Assembly: GCF_016919005.1 (NCBI RefSeq)
Contig: NZ_JAFFQE010000011.1
Span: 23,865 to 87,864 of the forward strand
From: Desulfopila inferna
Lineage (GTDB): Bacteria; Desulfobacterota; Desulfobulbia; Desulfobulbales; Desulfocapsaceae
Length of the DNA stretch: 64,000 nt
Reading direction: 5' to 3'
The notes beneath the pieces are model-generated. The model was not told where the DNA came from. It was given only the letters and a program-made list of their open reading frames with translations, and searched no databases. Positions 10,435 to 18,608 of this stretch are shown one piece after another; positions within the stretch are counted from its first letter, which is position 1; the number at the start of each line of letters is the position of its first letter. The translations under genes and the position numbers were made by a program.

Positions 10435-10935
10435 GATCAGCGGACTTACATACGGCTGTACAGGTTGTTTAATTCTGCCTGTGCAGCTTATTCTTTCTTT
10501 ACTCCGCATCCCCGATCGAACTCCACCCTGAAAAGAGCGCCGGCATCTCTCGAAACGCTACAGGGTAAAGGTGTGGGTGAATCATTCCGCCGACCTAACC
10601 ATCTGTCCGACACAACAGGATAATCCGACTTTACGGGAGAAGTTGCTATTTCCACTGTTGCATATAATCCCACCGGGTCGATGACGCAATCCCCACAGAT
10701 TCGATAAGCAATGCTTTCGACAGGCATTACATTGATAATTCGGCAAAATAATTCTGAGCATATAGCCGAGGACGGATAAAAGGGCCGTGCAGGGGTTTTC
10801 CGAGGGGAACACATTAGGAATACATCTTGCATCTAGAAAATATCAGAAGGGTCTTTCCAGAGAAAAGGAGAATGACAGAGCTTGACTGCAATTTTCACAT
10901 TTTCGAAAGTGAATGTATAAAAGAGGAGAACATGA
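10435..10935. other. intergenic region, no supported gene
   Basis: 500 bases between isocitrate lyase and the DUF4235 gene. A 114-codon minus-strand frame exists but is rich in Arg, Pro and Cys, has no ribosome site and no recognisable motif. No terminator or RNA was identified. Confidence 0.5.
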
Positions 10936-11208
10936 ATGAAACTAACGCGCCCAGTTAGTCGAGGAAATCTTGAAAAAGCCCTCATGGGCGGTGCTGTGAT
11001 ACTCAGCGCCTATATCATGAAAATGGGAATCGATGCAGCCTATGAGAAAGTCATCGGCAGCACTGCTCCGCGAAATCCGAAAGAAGAGAACGTCACCTGG
11101 CGCAGAGCGCTGCTCTGGTCAGCCGCCACCGGAGCACTCCTCGGTGCAGCGAAAGTTGCCCTCCGCCCAAAAATCGACAGTGGAGTAAGAAAACTGCTTT
11201 CCGACTGA
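10936..11208 (+). CDS. DUF4235 small membrane protein
   Basis: 90 aa. Matches the DUF4235 pattern: an N-terminal membrane segment (about residues 15-32), a short loop with PRNPKEENVTWRRAL, then a second hydrophobic segment (about 62-80) followed by a basic tail. Function unknown. GAGGAG lies 8-9 bases before the ATG; another ATG at 10932 opens only an 8-codon frame. It precedes a DUF1206 gene by 63 bases on the same strand; both families are small integral membrane proteins often reported near stress genes, so co-expression is plausible. Confidence 0.72.
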   Translation: MKLTRPVSRGNLEKALMGGAVILSAYIMKMGIDAAYEKVIGSTAPRNPKEENVTWRRALLWSAATGALLGAAKVALRPKIDSGVRKLLSD

Positions 11209-11271
11209 CTTCGCATCCGACATATTGCTGCAAAGCTTATTTATAGTGGTTCAGAACCATGAGGTGAAAAC

Positions 11272-12087
11272 ATGTCGACATCGCCCCAAGAACAAGCACA
11301 GGAAAAATTGGTATGGATGGCGCGTCTCGGCTACTGTACCCGAGGTGTCGTTTATATTGTCGTTGGGGCACTCGCGCTTCTAGCCGCACTTGGAAAAGGA
11401 GGAAAGACCTCCGGCACCAAAGGTGCTCTGCAATCCGTCATGTCCACTCCCTTGGGAGATATAATGATCGGAATCATAGCTTTCGGTCTCTTCAGTTATG
11501 CCCTTTGGCGCTTTGTCCAGGCCATCAAGGATGTCGATGGTCATGGTACGGACCCAAAAGGACTTGCCATCCGCGGTGGTTTGTTGGTCAGTGCCGTTAC
11601 CCACACTTTGCTGGGTGTATACGCCCTAAACATGCTGTTTGGTTCCGGTGGCGGCAACGGTGGCGGCAACGGTGGCGGCGGGTCCAAGGGAATGGCGGCA
11701 ATGCTCATGCAGCAACCATGGGGGCGGTGGCTGGTGGGGATAGTGGCGTTGTGCATTCTCGGTGCGGGCATCGCTCATGCGCTGAAGGCATTAAAAGAGA
11801 AATACAAGAAATATTTCGCCATGGATAGCAGCCTCATGGAAAAGGTAAGCCCCATAATAAAATTCGGCCTGATCGCCCGAGCCGTTGTCTTTGCCATCAT
11901 AGCCTTTTTCCTTGCCTATGCAGCCTGGACCTACGACCCGCAAAAGGCCAAAGGTCTTGATGCCGCCCTTGAATTCATTCAGCAACAAGCCTATGGGAGC
12001 ATATTACTTGGTGTGGTCGCCCTTGGCCTCTTCGCCTTCGGGACCTACAGCTTTCTGGAAGGAATCTATAGACGAATACATCCGTGA
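11272..12087 (+). CDS. DUF1206 integral membrane protein
   Basis: 271 aa with about six membrane helices arranged as three repeated two-helix DUF1206 units, each starting with an 'R-G-V-V-Y' or 'ARAVVFAI' type motif ('LGYCTRGVVYIVVG', 'IRGGLLVSAVTHTLLG', 'FGLIARAVVFAIIAF'). A Gly-rich low-complexity loop (GSGGGNGGGNGGGGSKG) lies between repeats two and three. Function unknown. A GAGGTG ribosome site precedes the ATG. No terminator is evident downstream. Confidence 0.8.
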   Translation: MSTSPQEQAQEKLVWMARLGYCTRGVVYIVVGALALLAALGKGGKTSGTKGALQSVMSTPLGDIMIGIIAFGLFSYALWRFVQAIKDVDGHGTDPKGLAIRGGLLVSAVTHTLLGVYALNMLFGSGGGNGGGNGGGGSKGMAAMLMQQPWGRWLVGIVALCILGAGIAHALKALKEKYKKYFAMDSSLMEKVSPIIKFGLIARAVVFAIIAFFLAYAAWTYDPQKAKGLDAALEFIQQQAYGSILLGVVALGLFAFGTYSFLEGIYRRIHP

Positions 12088-12314
12088 TATGGAGTATGTA
12101 AATTTTTTGGCAAGGTATTGAAAAATCAGTATCCGTTAACTCTCGAACATCTCATTGCGAATCCACTCCATAGCTCTATTGTCTCCTTCGCTGAAAGAAT
12201 CCATATGCATGCGAATTGCAAAAAAACTTAAATTTTACCTGAACAAAAAGATAGTTAAGCAACAATCATGAAACAAGGGTCTAAAATAGAATCTCTGAAA
12301 TGCAACCGGGTATT
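12088..12314. other. intergenic region
   Basis: AT-rich sequence after the DUF1206 gene. A minus-strand 24-codon peptide ending EWIRNEMFES looks protein-like but has no ribosome site or start context; it may be the tail of a lost gene. Confidence 0.3.
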
Positions 12315-12560
12315 CTACCTTAAAGCTCCTGCTGAACTTTCATCACCTACAGCTATTGACTCACGCCAGAATGATTGTCTTTTGAGCTTATCATTCATTA
12401 ATTCAAGATCAACCCACTCTCCATGCATCTGGCGGAAATGCTTCTGGTCCTGTATGCAAAAAAGGTCCAATAAGGGCTTGCCGATTAACAATACCGTCTG
12501 GGACGGTGTCTGGAGGTTATAAAAAAAACGCGTGAGATTAAGCCAAACGCATCCCCTACT
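12315..12560 (-). pseudogene. REP-associated tyrosine transposase remnant (C-terminal half)
   Basis: The minus strand encodes NLQTPSQTVLLIGKPLLDLF, then HGEWVDLELMNDKLKRQ and FWRESIAVGDE. This is the C-terminal pattern of REP-associated (TnpA_REP, IS200-like) transposases, normally N-E-I-Q-x-P, a leucine-rich stretch, H-x-x-W-V and W-T-E-S-I-A-V-G. The frame breaks after AVGDE. At DNA level 12488-12515 matches 16025-16050 in the other transposase remnant (AATACCGT, TGG and GGTGTCTGGA). The N-terminal catalytic half with the HUH motif is absent here. No activity expected. Confidence 0.55.
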
Positions 12561-12914
12561 CCAACTCCCATTATTTTGGTAGAGCAGTTCAAGATTTAGC
12601 ACAATACGTGCCGCGAACACTAATATGGGGATTGTCCACGACAGTGATCCGAGCCGGGCATTTCTCAGGGGTGGCGACTGTATCGTCGCTTTCCAGCAGA
12701 CGCGGCATCATTGCTCATCCAGGCCGAACCCCATTTTTCTCTACATTCCGTTCCCACGGTGCCCCTGCCCTGGACCTCTCCAGGCTAAGAACCAGATTGC
12801 ATCAAGAAGACTCCATAATTATCATATTGCTAGTCGATAGATAAACATGTTCAGCAAGCTGTGCCCATTGGACCATCACGATCAACCCAAGGAAAAATTC
12901 CGAAGAGTATTATC
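12561..12914. other. intergenic region, no supported gene
   Basis: About 350 bases between the transposase remnant and the small membrane protein. Overlapping short plus-strand frames of 71-78 codons lack start signals and recognisable motifs. Confidence 0.4.
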
Positions 12915-13370
12915 ATGTTTTTAACAGCAGACAACACATTATGGGAAAAGATACCCGCCAAAATAAGGAAGCGTGTGTTGTGGGGAATATGGTTTGTCAC
13001 CTGGATTGGTTTGCTTGCCGGTTTATGGGAACGTGGATTATGGCAATATGTGGTTTTCCTTTCGGCGGCACATGCTTTGCTGGTTCTCTTGCTGCATGGC
13101 CTGCATGTTTCTGCATTTCCCGTTCAGGTTCGCCTGGCGTATTTTGTCTGGGTGGCAATTGGAACCTATGTTCCATTCATGGAAATATTGATGTATATTA
13201 CCATAGCCGGGTTAGCCGCCAATCTGTTTTTAGGCTACTGTCCTTTAGCACGGATGCTGTATCTTCTGCCGTGGAATAAAAAAGAGCCATTTTCTCTGGA
13301 TCTTCTCAAACGCGTATTCCTGTCGCCACCTGTGGCCGGAAAATTCACACCCCCGCCTACCGGAAAATAA
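12915..13370 (+). CDS. hypothetical membrane protein
   Basis: 151 aa from the ATG at 12915. Three to four hydrophobic segments (about residues 20-40, 45-65, 72-95 and 97-112) and a basic C-terminal tail rich in Pro. I do not recognise a family; the pattern of Trp and aromatic residues at helix ends is typical of a real membrane protein. An in-frame ATG at 12861 would add 18 residues without membrane character. Neither start has a strong ribosome site. The gene faces the EamA gene across a shared hairpin at 13376-13424. Confidence 0.55.
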   Translation: MFLTADNTLWEKIPAKIRKRVLWGIWFVTWIGLLAGLWERGLWQYVVFLSAAHALLVLLLHGLHVSAFPVQVRLAYFVWVAIGTYVPFMEILMYITIAGLAANLFLGYCPLARMLYLLPWNKKEPFSLDLLKRVFLSPPVAGKFTPPPTGK

Positions 13371-13375
13371 AGGTT

Positions 13376-13424
13376 ACTAAAAGTTGCCTTGCTCTGGCCG
13401 TTGCCGTATCACGCAATTTTTAGT
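13376..13424. terminator. bidirectional hairpin, possible terminator
   Basis: ACTAAAAGTTGC (13376-13387) pairs with GCAATTTTTAGT (13413-13424) at 11 of 12 positions. It lies between two convergent genes and has A and T runs in the stem on both sides, as bidirectional terminators often do. Confidence 0.45.
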
Positions 13425-13435
13425 ATTTCTGCTTT

Positions 13436-14317
13436 TCAGGTAACCGGTCCTGAGCGTGATAATAGACTCAGTGCGGTCACTGTGATTAAGATCAGCACCA
13501 TGCCGAAAATTTGCGGACCGACCAGGCTTTCATGTAAAACCACGACGCCGAACAGCGACGCGGTAACCGGTTCGACCATTGCCACGATTGAGGCTACGGC
13601 CGGCGCGGTATGATTCAGCCCCATGACATAAAGAATGAACGACACTCCCGCGCCAAGCACACCTAGTCCGGTGAACAGCTGCCAATCCGGTGTACTCAGG
13701 GCTGCAACGGTCTGGCTGGCATCGCCCGGCCAGATAAGGATGGCGGCAACTAGCGCAAACGAAATTGAGAGAATCGCCTGCGGGCTCCCGTGCGGCGCAG
13801 CATATTTGAAACCAAAAATGAATACCGCGTAGGACAGCCCGGCAAGCAGTCCGGCAGCCACACCGAGAAGCGTTACACCGCTCGCACTGGTGTCGTAAAT
13901 CTGTGTGAGCAAAGCGATGCCAACCATCACCACTGTAATCGCAAACCACTTCAGCGCGCTGGGCCTTTCAAGCTTTAGTGCGAATGACACCAGATACACG
14001 AACACTGGCGCGCAGTACATCAATGTAGCTGCGACCGCGACACTGCCCTCCGCAATGCTCACGAAATAGAACGCGAAGTTGCCGGCTACGCCGAGGCCGG
14101 CAATCGTCGACCAGAACCATAATCGACGACTTGCCAACCCGCTGCAGCGCGGGCGAAGCATCAGCCAGACGAGAACGAACAACAGCCCGATCACACCCCG
14201 GTAGAACGACACCACGAAAGCATCCCAGCCGTTGCCGATGAGAATTCCGCCGATTCCGCCTGATACCCCCCATAAAAGAGCCGCCAGCGCCACGAAAGCT
14301 GTACTCACGCCCTGCAT
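13436..14317 (-). CDS. EamA/DMT-family transporter
   Basis: 293 aa, about ten membrane helices in two EamA repeats, the usual size of the drug/metabolite transporter superfamily. The first repeat begins ALLWGVSGGIGGILIG; the second ends VVLHESLVGPQIFGMVLILI, with the conserved glutamate of EamA repeats in each half. Inner membrane export or uptake of a small metabolite; substrate unknown. I chose the ATG at 14317 because AAAAAAGGAGG sits just upstream; the longer frame to 14437 adds a non-hydrophobic N-terminus. Downstream a hairpin is shared with the convergent gene. Confidence 0.85.
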   Translation of the reverse strand: MQGVSTAFVALAALLWGVSGGIGGILIGNGWDAFVVSFYRGVIGLLFVLVWLMLRPRCSGLASRRLWFWSTIAGLGVAGNFAFYFVSIAEGSVAVAATLMYCAPVFVYLVSFALKLERPSALKWFAITVVMVGIALLTQIYDTSASGVTLLGVAAGLLAGLSYAVFIFGFKYAAPHGSPQAILSISFALVAAILIWPGDASQTVAALSTPDWQLFTGLGVLGAGVSFILYVMGLNHTAPAVASIVAMVEPVTASLFGVVVLHESLVGPQIFGMVLILITVTALSLLSRSGPVT

Positions 14318-14480
14318 TCGACCTCCTTTTTTCAGTATCCAATCAAAATGCTTATGGCTGCGATAAATGGCCTTACTCTCGTTGAAACGGGTACAATTGC
14401 GGCCACCTCCGACCCCAGTTGACTCATATGGAGCCATTCAGAATCGGTAATTTTGGTCTTTGGTTTTGCCCCATTTATTC

Positions 14481-14558
14481 AGAAAGTATATACTGTTTTC
14501 TTTGTAGACAATCCGGCAATGCGAGGATAGAACAGAATGAAGGGGGAGGACGAATCAT
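14481..14558 (+). repeat. dispersed repeat copy B
   Basis: Second copy of the 2822-2900 repeat. Here it forms the leader and ribosome site (AGGGGGAGGA) of the SpoIIM-like gene. Confidence 0.65.
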
Positions 14559-15111
14559 GTTTTTACCTTTTTTTCGGGAAATAATTCTCCACGCCAGGGA
14601 AATCCGTCCTTATTTGTTGACGGTTCTTGCCTTTTTCGCGGCCGGTGCGAGTGTTGGATTTTTTCGGCCCATGCTTTTTCCCAACTCTTTCAGCTATCTG
14701 GCCGAAGTGGCCGATTTTTTAAAAAACAGCACTATTCCCACCATAGTGATCTTCCTGTTTATGAAAAACGCTCTGGCTTCCTTCCTGGTCCTGTGGACGG
14801 GAATCCTGCTGGGGGTCTTCCCCCTTTATGCCGCCGCTCAGAACGGATACTTGCTGGGGGCCGTCTTATCATTGCAGGAGAACCCCCTCATCAGCGTCCT
14901 CAACATCCTCCCTCACGGAATATTCGAACTCCCCGCTTTTTTCCTGGCATGCGGTATTGGTCTGTGGCGAGGCTTTTGGTTATTCAGGAAAAACAAAGAG
15001 GAGACCTACGGGGAGAGGGCTAAAAAAGGCTATTTCATCTTTTTCCATCTGGTCCTGCCCCTTTTGGTGATAGCCGCCATCATCGAAGGAGTACGTATCG
15101 GCCTGGCATGA
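14557..15111 (+). CDS. SpoIIM-like (stage II sporulation protein M family) membrane protein
   Basis: 184 aa with about five membrane helices. The family blocks are visible: 'FFAAGASVGFF' near the start, a central 'FLFMKNALASFLVLWTGI' with the conserved Asn, 'LGVFPLYAAAQNGYLLG' and 'LPHGIFELPAFFLACGIG' with the conserved His-Gly-x-x-Glu-x-Pro. In sporulating Firmicutes SpoIIM helps peptidoglycan remodelling; in Gram-negatives the family is widespread and its role is unknown. The ATG is set by the AGGGGGAGGA site 6 bases upstream. The leader is one copy of a dispersed repeat. Confidence 0.8.
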   Translation: MFLPFFREIILHAREIRPYLLTVLAFFAAGASVGFFRPMLFPNSFSYLAEVADFLKNSTIPTIVIFLFMKNALASFLVLWTGILLGVFPLYAAAQNGYLLGAVLSLQENPLISVLNILPHGIFELPAFFLACGIGLWRGFWLFRKNKEETYGERAKKGYFIFFHLVLPLLVIAAIIEGVRIGLA

Positions 15112-15207
15112 GGTTTCGCTCACGATTTGGGCCCACAACCGCAGTTAAAAGAGGCATAAAAGATCCGAAAGGGAAATCCCATACTCGACGTCAACGGCTT
15201 CAGAGCA

Positions 15208-15972
15208 TTGCTTGACTATCTCGACCGACCCTGGCAGGGCTACAGGAAAGTGCGCAAAGGGGTGATGAAGCGGTTGCGCCGCCATATGGAAGAGATTGGC
15301 TGTGCCACCATTGACTGCTATATCGACTTCCTGGAACGAGATCCCGGTGCCATGCAGATCTGCCAGGCCCATCTGCGGGTCACCATCAGCAGATTCTTCC
15401 GTGACCGTCAGGTATGGCAGCACCTCGAACATCGCCTGCTCAAGGAACTTGCACTCCGTTTTCCCGCAGGGCTGTCGGCCTGGTCAGCTGGCTGCGCCTG
15501 CGGTGAGGAAACCTACAGCCTCGCTATCCTCCGGCACAGGCTGGGATTGACGGGATCCCTGCAAATACTCGCAAGCGATGCCGAGCCGGTCTGCCTCGAG
15601 CGTGCCCGCCACGGTATCTATCAGAAAAGCGGCCTCAAGGAGCTCTCGACGGAAGATATTGAGTCTTCCTTCAGCAGGATAGGGAAAGACTCCTTTGCCA
15701 TCCGCATTCATTACAAGGAAAACATCGTCTGGCGGAAGCACGATCTGATCGAGGAGCCTCCAGCAAAGAGGTTCCATATCATCCTGCTGCGCAATAATCT
15801 CCTCACCTATTACCGCGAGCCCCTGCTCGATCCTGCCATTGGTCGCATCGTCCAGACCCTGGCGCCGGGTGGCCTTTTCATCGTCGGTGCCCATGAATGG
15901 CTGCCGGCATCGGCTGTCAGCCTCGTCCGTGACAAACAGTGCCCCTTCATCTACCACCTCCCGTCTTGGTAA
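15208..15972 (+). CDS. CheR-like methyltransferase, start uncertain
   Basis: 254 aa from TTG 15208, a minimal CheR architecture: all-alpha N-terminal segment (about residues 1-65; 'RKVRKGVMKRLRRHMEE'), then a SAM-dependent methyltransferase domain with 'TISRFFRD', 'SAGCACGEETYSLAI' (SAM site), an acidic ASDAEP and 'HIILLRNNLLTYY'. CheR proteins methylate glutamates of chemoreceptors, yet no receptor or other Che gene is near. The open frame extends upstream to 15160 (adding RKGNPILDVNGFRA), and these residues fit the N-terminus of related proteins, but no ATG, GTG or ribosome site is available, so the true start is unclear. Orphan CheR-like enzymes may modify other substrates. Confidence 0.75.
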   Translation: MLDYLDRPWQGYRKVRKGVMKRLRRHMEEIGCATIDCYIDFLERDPGAMQICQAHLRVTISRFFRDRQVWQHLEHRLLKELALRFPAGLSAWSAGCACGEETYSLAILRHRLGLTGSLQILASDAEPVCLERARHGIYQKSGLKELSTEDIESSFSRIGKDSFAIRIHYKENIVWRKHDLIEEPPAKRFHIILLRNNLLTYYREPLLDPAIGRIVQTLAPGGLFIVGAHEWLPASAVSLVRDKQCPFIYHLPSW

Positions 15973-15983
15973 AATGGACCAGT

Positions 15984-16370
15984 TCATCTTAGAATCAGCC
16001 ACATTTTTTTGAGGCGCATGATACAATAGAATACCGTTTGGAGGTGTCTGGATTTCGTTGTAATGCCATAAGCTGAAGGATTTCGAACCACACCCGCTCT
16101 CACCATAGTGAGATCTATATATACAAGACATTTTGCCAAATGTTGATCAGCCTGAACTGCTGTTGGATGATATCTATCTTCCCAGAATGCACCCTTTCTG
16201 TTCTTGCGAATGTTGTACTCTTGAGCAGTCCTGCCAGCTATCAATTGAAGTCTTTTGGGGATAACGTCCTCTCCGGTGTCAACGACGAGCATATGAATGT
16301 GATTGGAAGTAGCAATGTAATTAAGATTATTCAACCGTTTATACCATTGGTATTTCTTCAGACTTATCAT
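15984..16370 (-). pseudogene. REP-associated tyrosine transposase remnant (HUH half)
   Basis: 128-codon frame with the HUH motif of Y1 transposases (SNHIHMLVV), then FWEDRYHPTAVQ and YIDLTMVRAGVV, all hallmarks of REP-associated IS200-like transposases. The N-terminal part is missing. After VVRNPSA the family sequence continues in another frame as LWHYNEIQTPPNGILL, so there is a frameshift near 16065. The rest of the C-terminus is absent here, although a matching C-terminal half lies at 12315-12560. Such enzymes mobilise REP/BIME palindromes; this copy cannot be active. Confidence 0.75.
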
Positions 16371-16438
16371 ACGCTTGACTCATTACAGACAGGTCTTTCG
16401 GACATTCGGTATCAGGTTTAACGTTGGCAAGGGAGAAT

Positions 16439-16846
16439 TCAACTTGAGCGCCAGACACAATATCCGCTTTCTGACAGGTCCATCTGATTACAGAGAGTTT
16501 TTACAGGATAATGGAGCCGAAGTTCCTCGATTATGGCATATTCCATATCGACTCCTTCGCAAAATATGCCGCGGCTTTTTTTTAAGATATCTCGCTCCAT
16601 TTTCACCTGGGCCAGCTCTCGCTTTAATCGAGCTAATTCTAGCTCAGTATCACTCAATTCTCGCCTGTTTTTACCGATTGTCCCCAACTTCCCTGCCTTT
16701 TTTGCTTTCAGCCAATTACTGATAGTGGATTTAGGGATATCGAGACGTCGGGATGCCTCTGGAATGCTCAGCTCTTGGTCAATGACAAGTTTTACAGCTT
16801 CTTCACGAAATTCTTTCGAGTAACTTCCCTGTGGAATTCTCTTCAT
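16439..16846 (-). pseudogene. IS3-family OrfA fused in frame to truncated OrfB
   Basis: 135 codons. Residues 1-90 are a standard IS3 OrfA: helix-turn-helix ('SIPEASRRLDIPKSTISNWL') and leucine zipper ('ELELARLKRELAQVKMERDIL'). At the A-run where IS3 elements make a programmed -1 shift, this copy has eight A. The extra base fuses OrfA directly to the start of OrfB (EYAIIEELRLHYPVKTLC...), which stops at VWRSS after about 35 residues. In the seven-A reading the frame would run KKAAAYFAKES, the normal OrfA end. Start ATG has GGAGG upstream. Confidence 0.75.
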
Positions 16847-16905
16847 TATGGCACCTCCGCTTTCTGTTTATAAAAATAGCGTTTTGGTGTCCACTTTTTT
16901 CAACC
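16439..16905 (-). mobile_element. IS3-family insertion sequence remnant
   Basis: Contains the complete orfA and the first few dozen codons of orfB on the minus strand, and one likely terminal repeat (TTGAAAAAAGTGGACACC on the minus strand, ending near 16905). The rest of orfB with the DDE catalytic core is missing; the left edge runs straight into the degraded REP transposase. A dead element. Confidence 0.7.
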
Positions 16906-17335
16906 TACATCAAAACTGCAGAGTAAAGAAGTCCAAGAGCCTGCCGGAGCAGCGGGATGTGCTATCGGCTGCCGGCAACAATATGAATGGCTTTTCGCCT
17001 GAATGGAGTTCTGGATTCCGGATCGGGGTCCGGAATGACGGTACTAATGGGTTTTTGTAAAATTTTCAAGTCAGACGGCTTGAAACTGGCTGAGTTTTTT
17101 ATTGATAATCAGAGTTTTTTTTGGAGTGGCCGTGCCGGAAAAATCGTAATAAGACAGCCGCTCTGTATCTTATGCTGCCACACCGTAGCACAAGACTTTA
17201 TGATCCAATAGCTTGAATTAGATAGAAATTCTCTTATACTTTTAACATGTAGTCGCAGTAACTTTTCAATCTTCATTCGATCCAGCAATAGCATATGTAG
17301 AAGTTACGATAAGCATTTTAAAGGAGGATACAGTT
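16906..17335. other. intergenic region with promoter of the YeeE pair
   Basis: Contains a short dispersed-type palindrome (GATTCCGGATCGGGGTCCGG, 17011-17030) similar to small repeats common in bacterial genomes, then AT-rich sequence leading to the promoter at 17213-17240. No gene seen. Confidence 0.45.
17213..17240 (+). promoter_or_regulatory. sigma-70-type promoter of the YeeE/YedE pair
   Basis: TTGAAT at 17213-17218 and TATACT at 17235-17240, spacer 16, about 95 bases before the first ATG. Confidence 0.45.
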
Positions 17336-17848
17336 ATGAATCTGCGCAGCAAGGCCTGGTCTCCATATCTGGCAGGAATCATAGTGGGGCTTTTACAGAT
17401 CCCCGCACTTCTTATTATATCTTCTCCCATCGGCGCCTCCTCGTCCTATACAGCGGTGTCAGGATATCTTGCGGGCTTATTTGACTCCGATATCATGACA
17501 ATGGATTACTTCAACAAGTACATGACCTCCACGAAATATCTCTGGCAGGGCAGCATGGTGTTTGCTATTGCTCTTGGTGCCTATCTCTCGAGAAAGCTCT
17601 CCGGGGCGGCGCGCCAGTCATTTTCTCCGGTCTGGACAAAGGCCTGCGGCATTACCGGTTTATGGCCGCGTATGCTCATGGGCTTTGCCGGAGGCTTTAT
17701 CATGCTCTTCGGGGCGCGATGGGCGGGTGGCTGCACCAGCGGACATGGCCTCTCGGGAGTGGGGCAGCTCGCCGTCAGCTCAATCGTGGTTACTCTCTCC
17801 TTCTTTATAGCCGGCATCGTCGTATCCCGGTTCTACAAAAAAATTTAG
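17336..17848 (+). CDS. YeeE/YedE (DUF395) sulfur-transport half, first subunit
   Basis: 170 aa with four to five membrane helices. The YeeE/YedE signature is near the C-terminus: 'GARWAGGCTSGHGLSGVGQLA' contains the conserved Cys and Gly residues that in TsuA pass thiosulfate along the channel. It is half the length of the classical 350 aa YeeE, as in the two-protein PmpA/PmpB systems, and the second half is encoded by the next gene 13 bases later. AAAGGAGG lies before the ATG. Likely inner-membrane uptake of a reduced sulfur compound. A 41-base piece of this gene is duplicated at 20151-20190. Confidence 0.85.
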   Translation: MNLRSKAWSPYLAGIIVGLLQIPALLIISSPIGASSSYTAVSGYLAGLFDSDIMTMDYFNKYMTSTKYLWQGSMVFAIALGAYLSRKLSGAARQSFSPVWTKACGITGLWPRMLMGFAGGFIMLFGARWAGGCTSGHGLSGVGQLAVSSIVVTLSFFIAGIVVSRFYKKI

Positions 17849-17861
17849 GGAGAAAAGTATT

Positions 17862-18452
17862 ATGCTTTATATAATTGTAGGTCTGGCAATGGGTATCGTT
17901 TTCGGAATCGCTCTTGAGAAGGGACGCGTCTTCGAGCCGGGTATCATAATCGGCCAGTTTCAGTTGCGCAGTTGGCTGTTGATCAAAATGTTCATGAGTG
18001 CCATTGCCACCACTATGGTGGTTGTTGCAGTCCTCTACGGCAGCGGCTTGATTTCTCTGCATGCCAAGCCGGCGATATTTCCCGCAACGATTTTAGGTGG
18101 ATTGCTCTTCGGAGTGGGCATGGCCCTGACTGGTGCCTGCCCCGGAACTGTGCTCGCCCAGGTTGGCGCCGGCTATAAAGACGCCTGGGCCATCCTTGCC
18201 GGTGGGATTCTGGGTGCCATGGCCTACGGCTATCTGGAGTCGACCCTGGCACCGTTAAATTCCGGTCCCGGAGAGATAACCCTGGCGGATGTCATCGGCC
18301 TTCCTTTCTGGCTGCTGGCTCTCATTATGGCGGTGCTGATTGCGGTGATTCTGTTTTTCCTGGAGAAATGGCGGCCCTGGCGGGAAGACTTGGGGCTTGA
18401 TTATGACGGAGTGCCTTCCGGAAGCGGGAGAAAAGCGGCAGGTGATGTCTGA
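17862..18452 (+). CDS. YeeE/YedE (DUF395) sulfur-transport half, second subunit
   Basis: 196 aa, five membrane helices; second half of the pair. It has the other signature block, 'GVGMALTGACPGTVLAQVGAG' with the conserved Cys-Pro-Gly, and ends in a charged cytoplasmic tail. Together with the upstream subunit this should form one sulfur-compound channel (PmpAB-like). The small intergenic gap with GGGAGAA before the ATG indicates translational coupling. No rhodanese or TusA-like gene is next to it, although the downstream cupin may be functionally linked. Confidence 0.85.
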   Translation: MLYIIVGLAMGIVFGIALEKGRVFEPGIIIGQFQLRSWLLIKMFMSAIATTMVVVAVLYGSGLISLHAKPAIFPATILGGLLFGVGMALTGACPGTVLAQVGAGYKDAWAILAGGILGAMAYGYLESTLAPLNSGPGEITLADVIGLPFWLLALIMAVLIAVILFFLEKWRPWREDLGLDYDGVPSGSGRKAAGDV

Positions 18453-18608
18453 AGAGGAGTTGCGCTAACGCTGTACACTGGCTTTGTAGCAGTGCGCGGC
18501 CTTTTTCTCATAATCAGAAGCCGTTTTTCAACAGATAGAACCAGTTGAATAGACTTTGCGAATTAGCAAGAAGCGAGATCATGAGTGGTCTCGCTAAAGA
18601 GACTATTA

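Noticed and set aside
10488..10832. 114-codon minus-strand gene after isocitrate lyase
   Set aside because: No ribosome site, skewed composition and no motif; treated as chance frame.
16439..16905. an active IS3 element
   Set aside because: Only one end and no DDE core remain.
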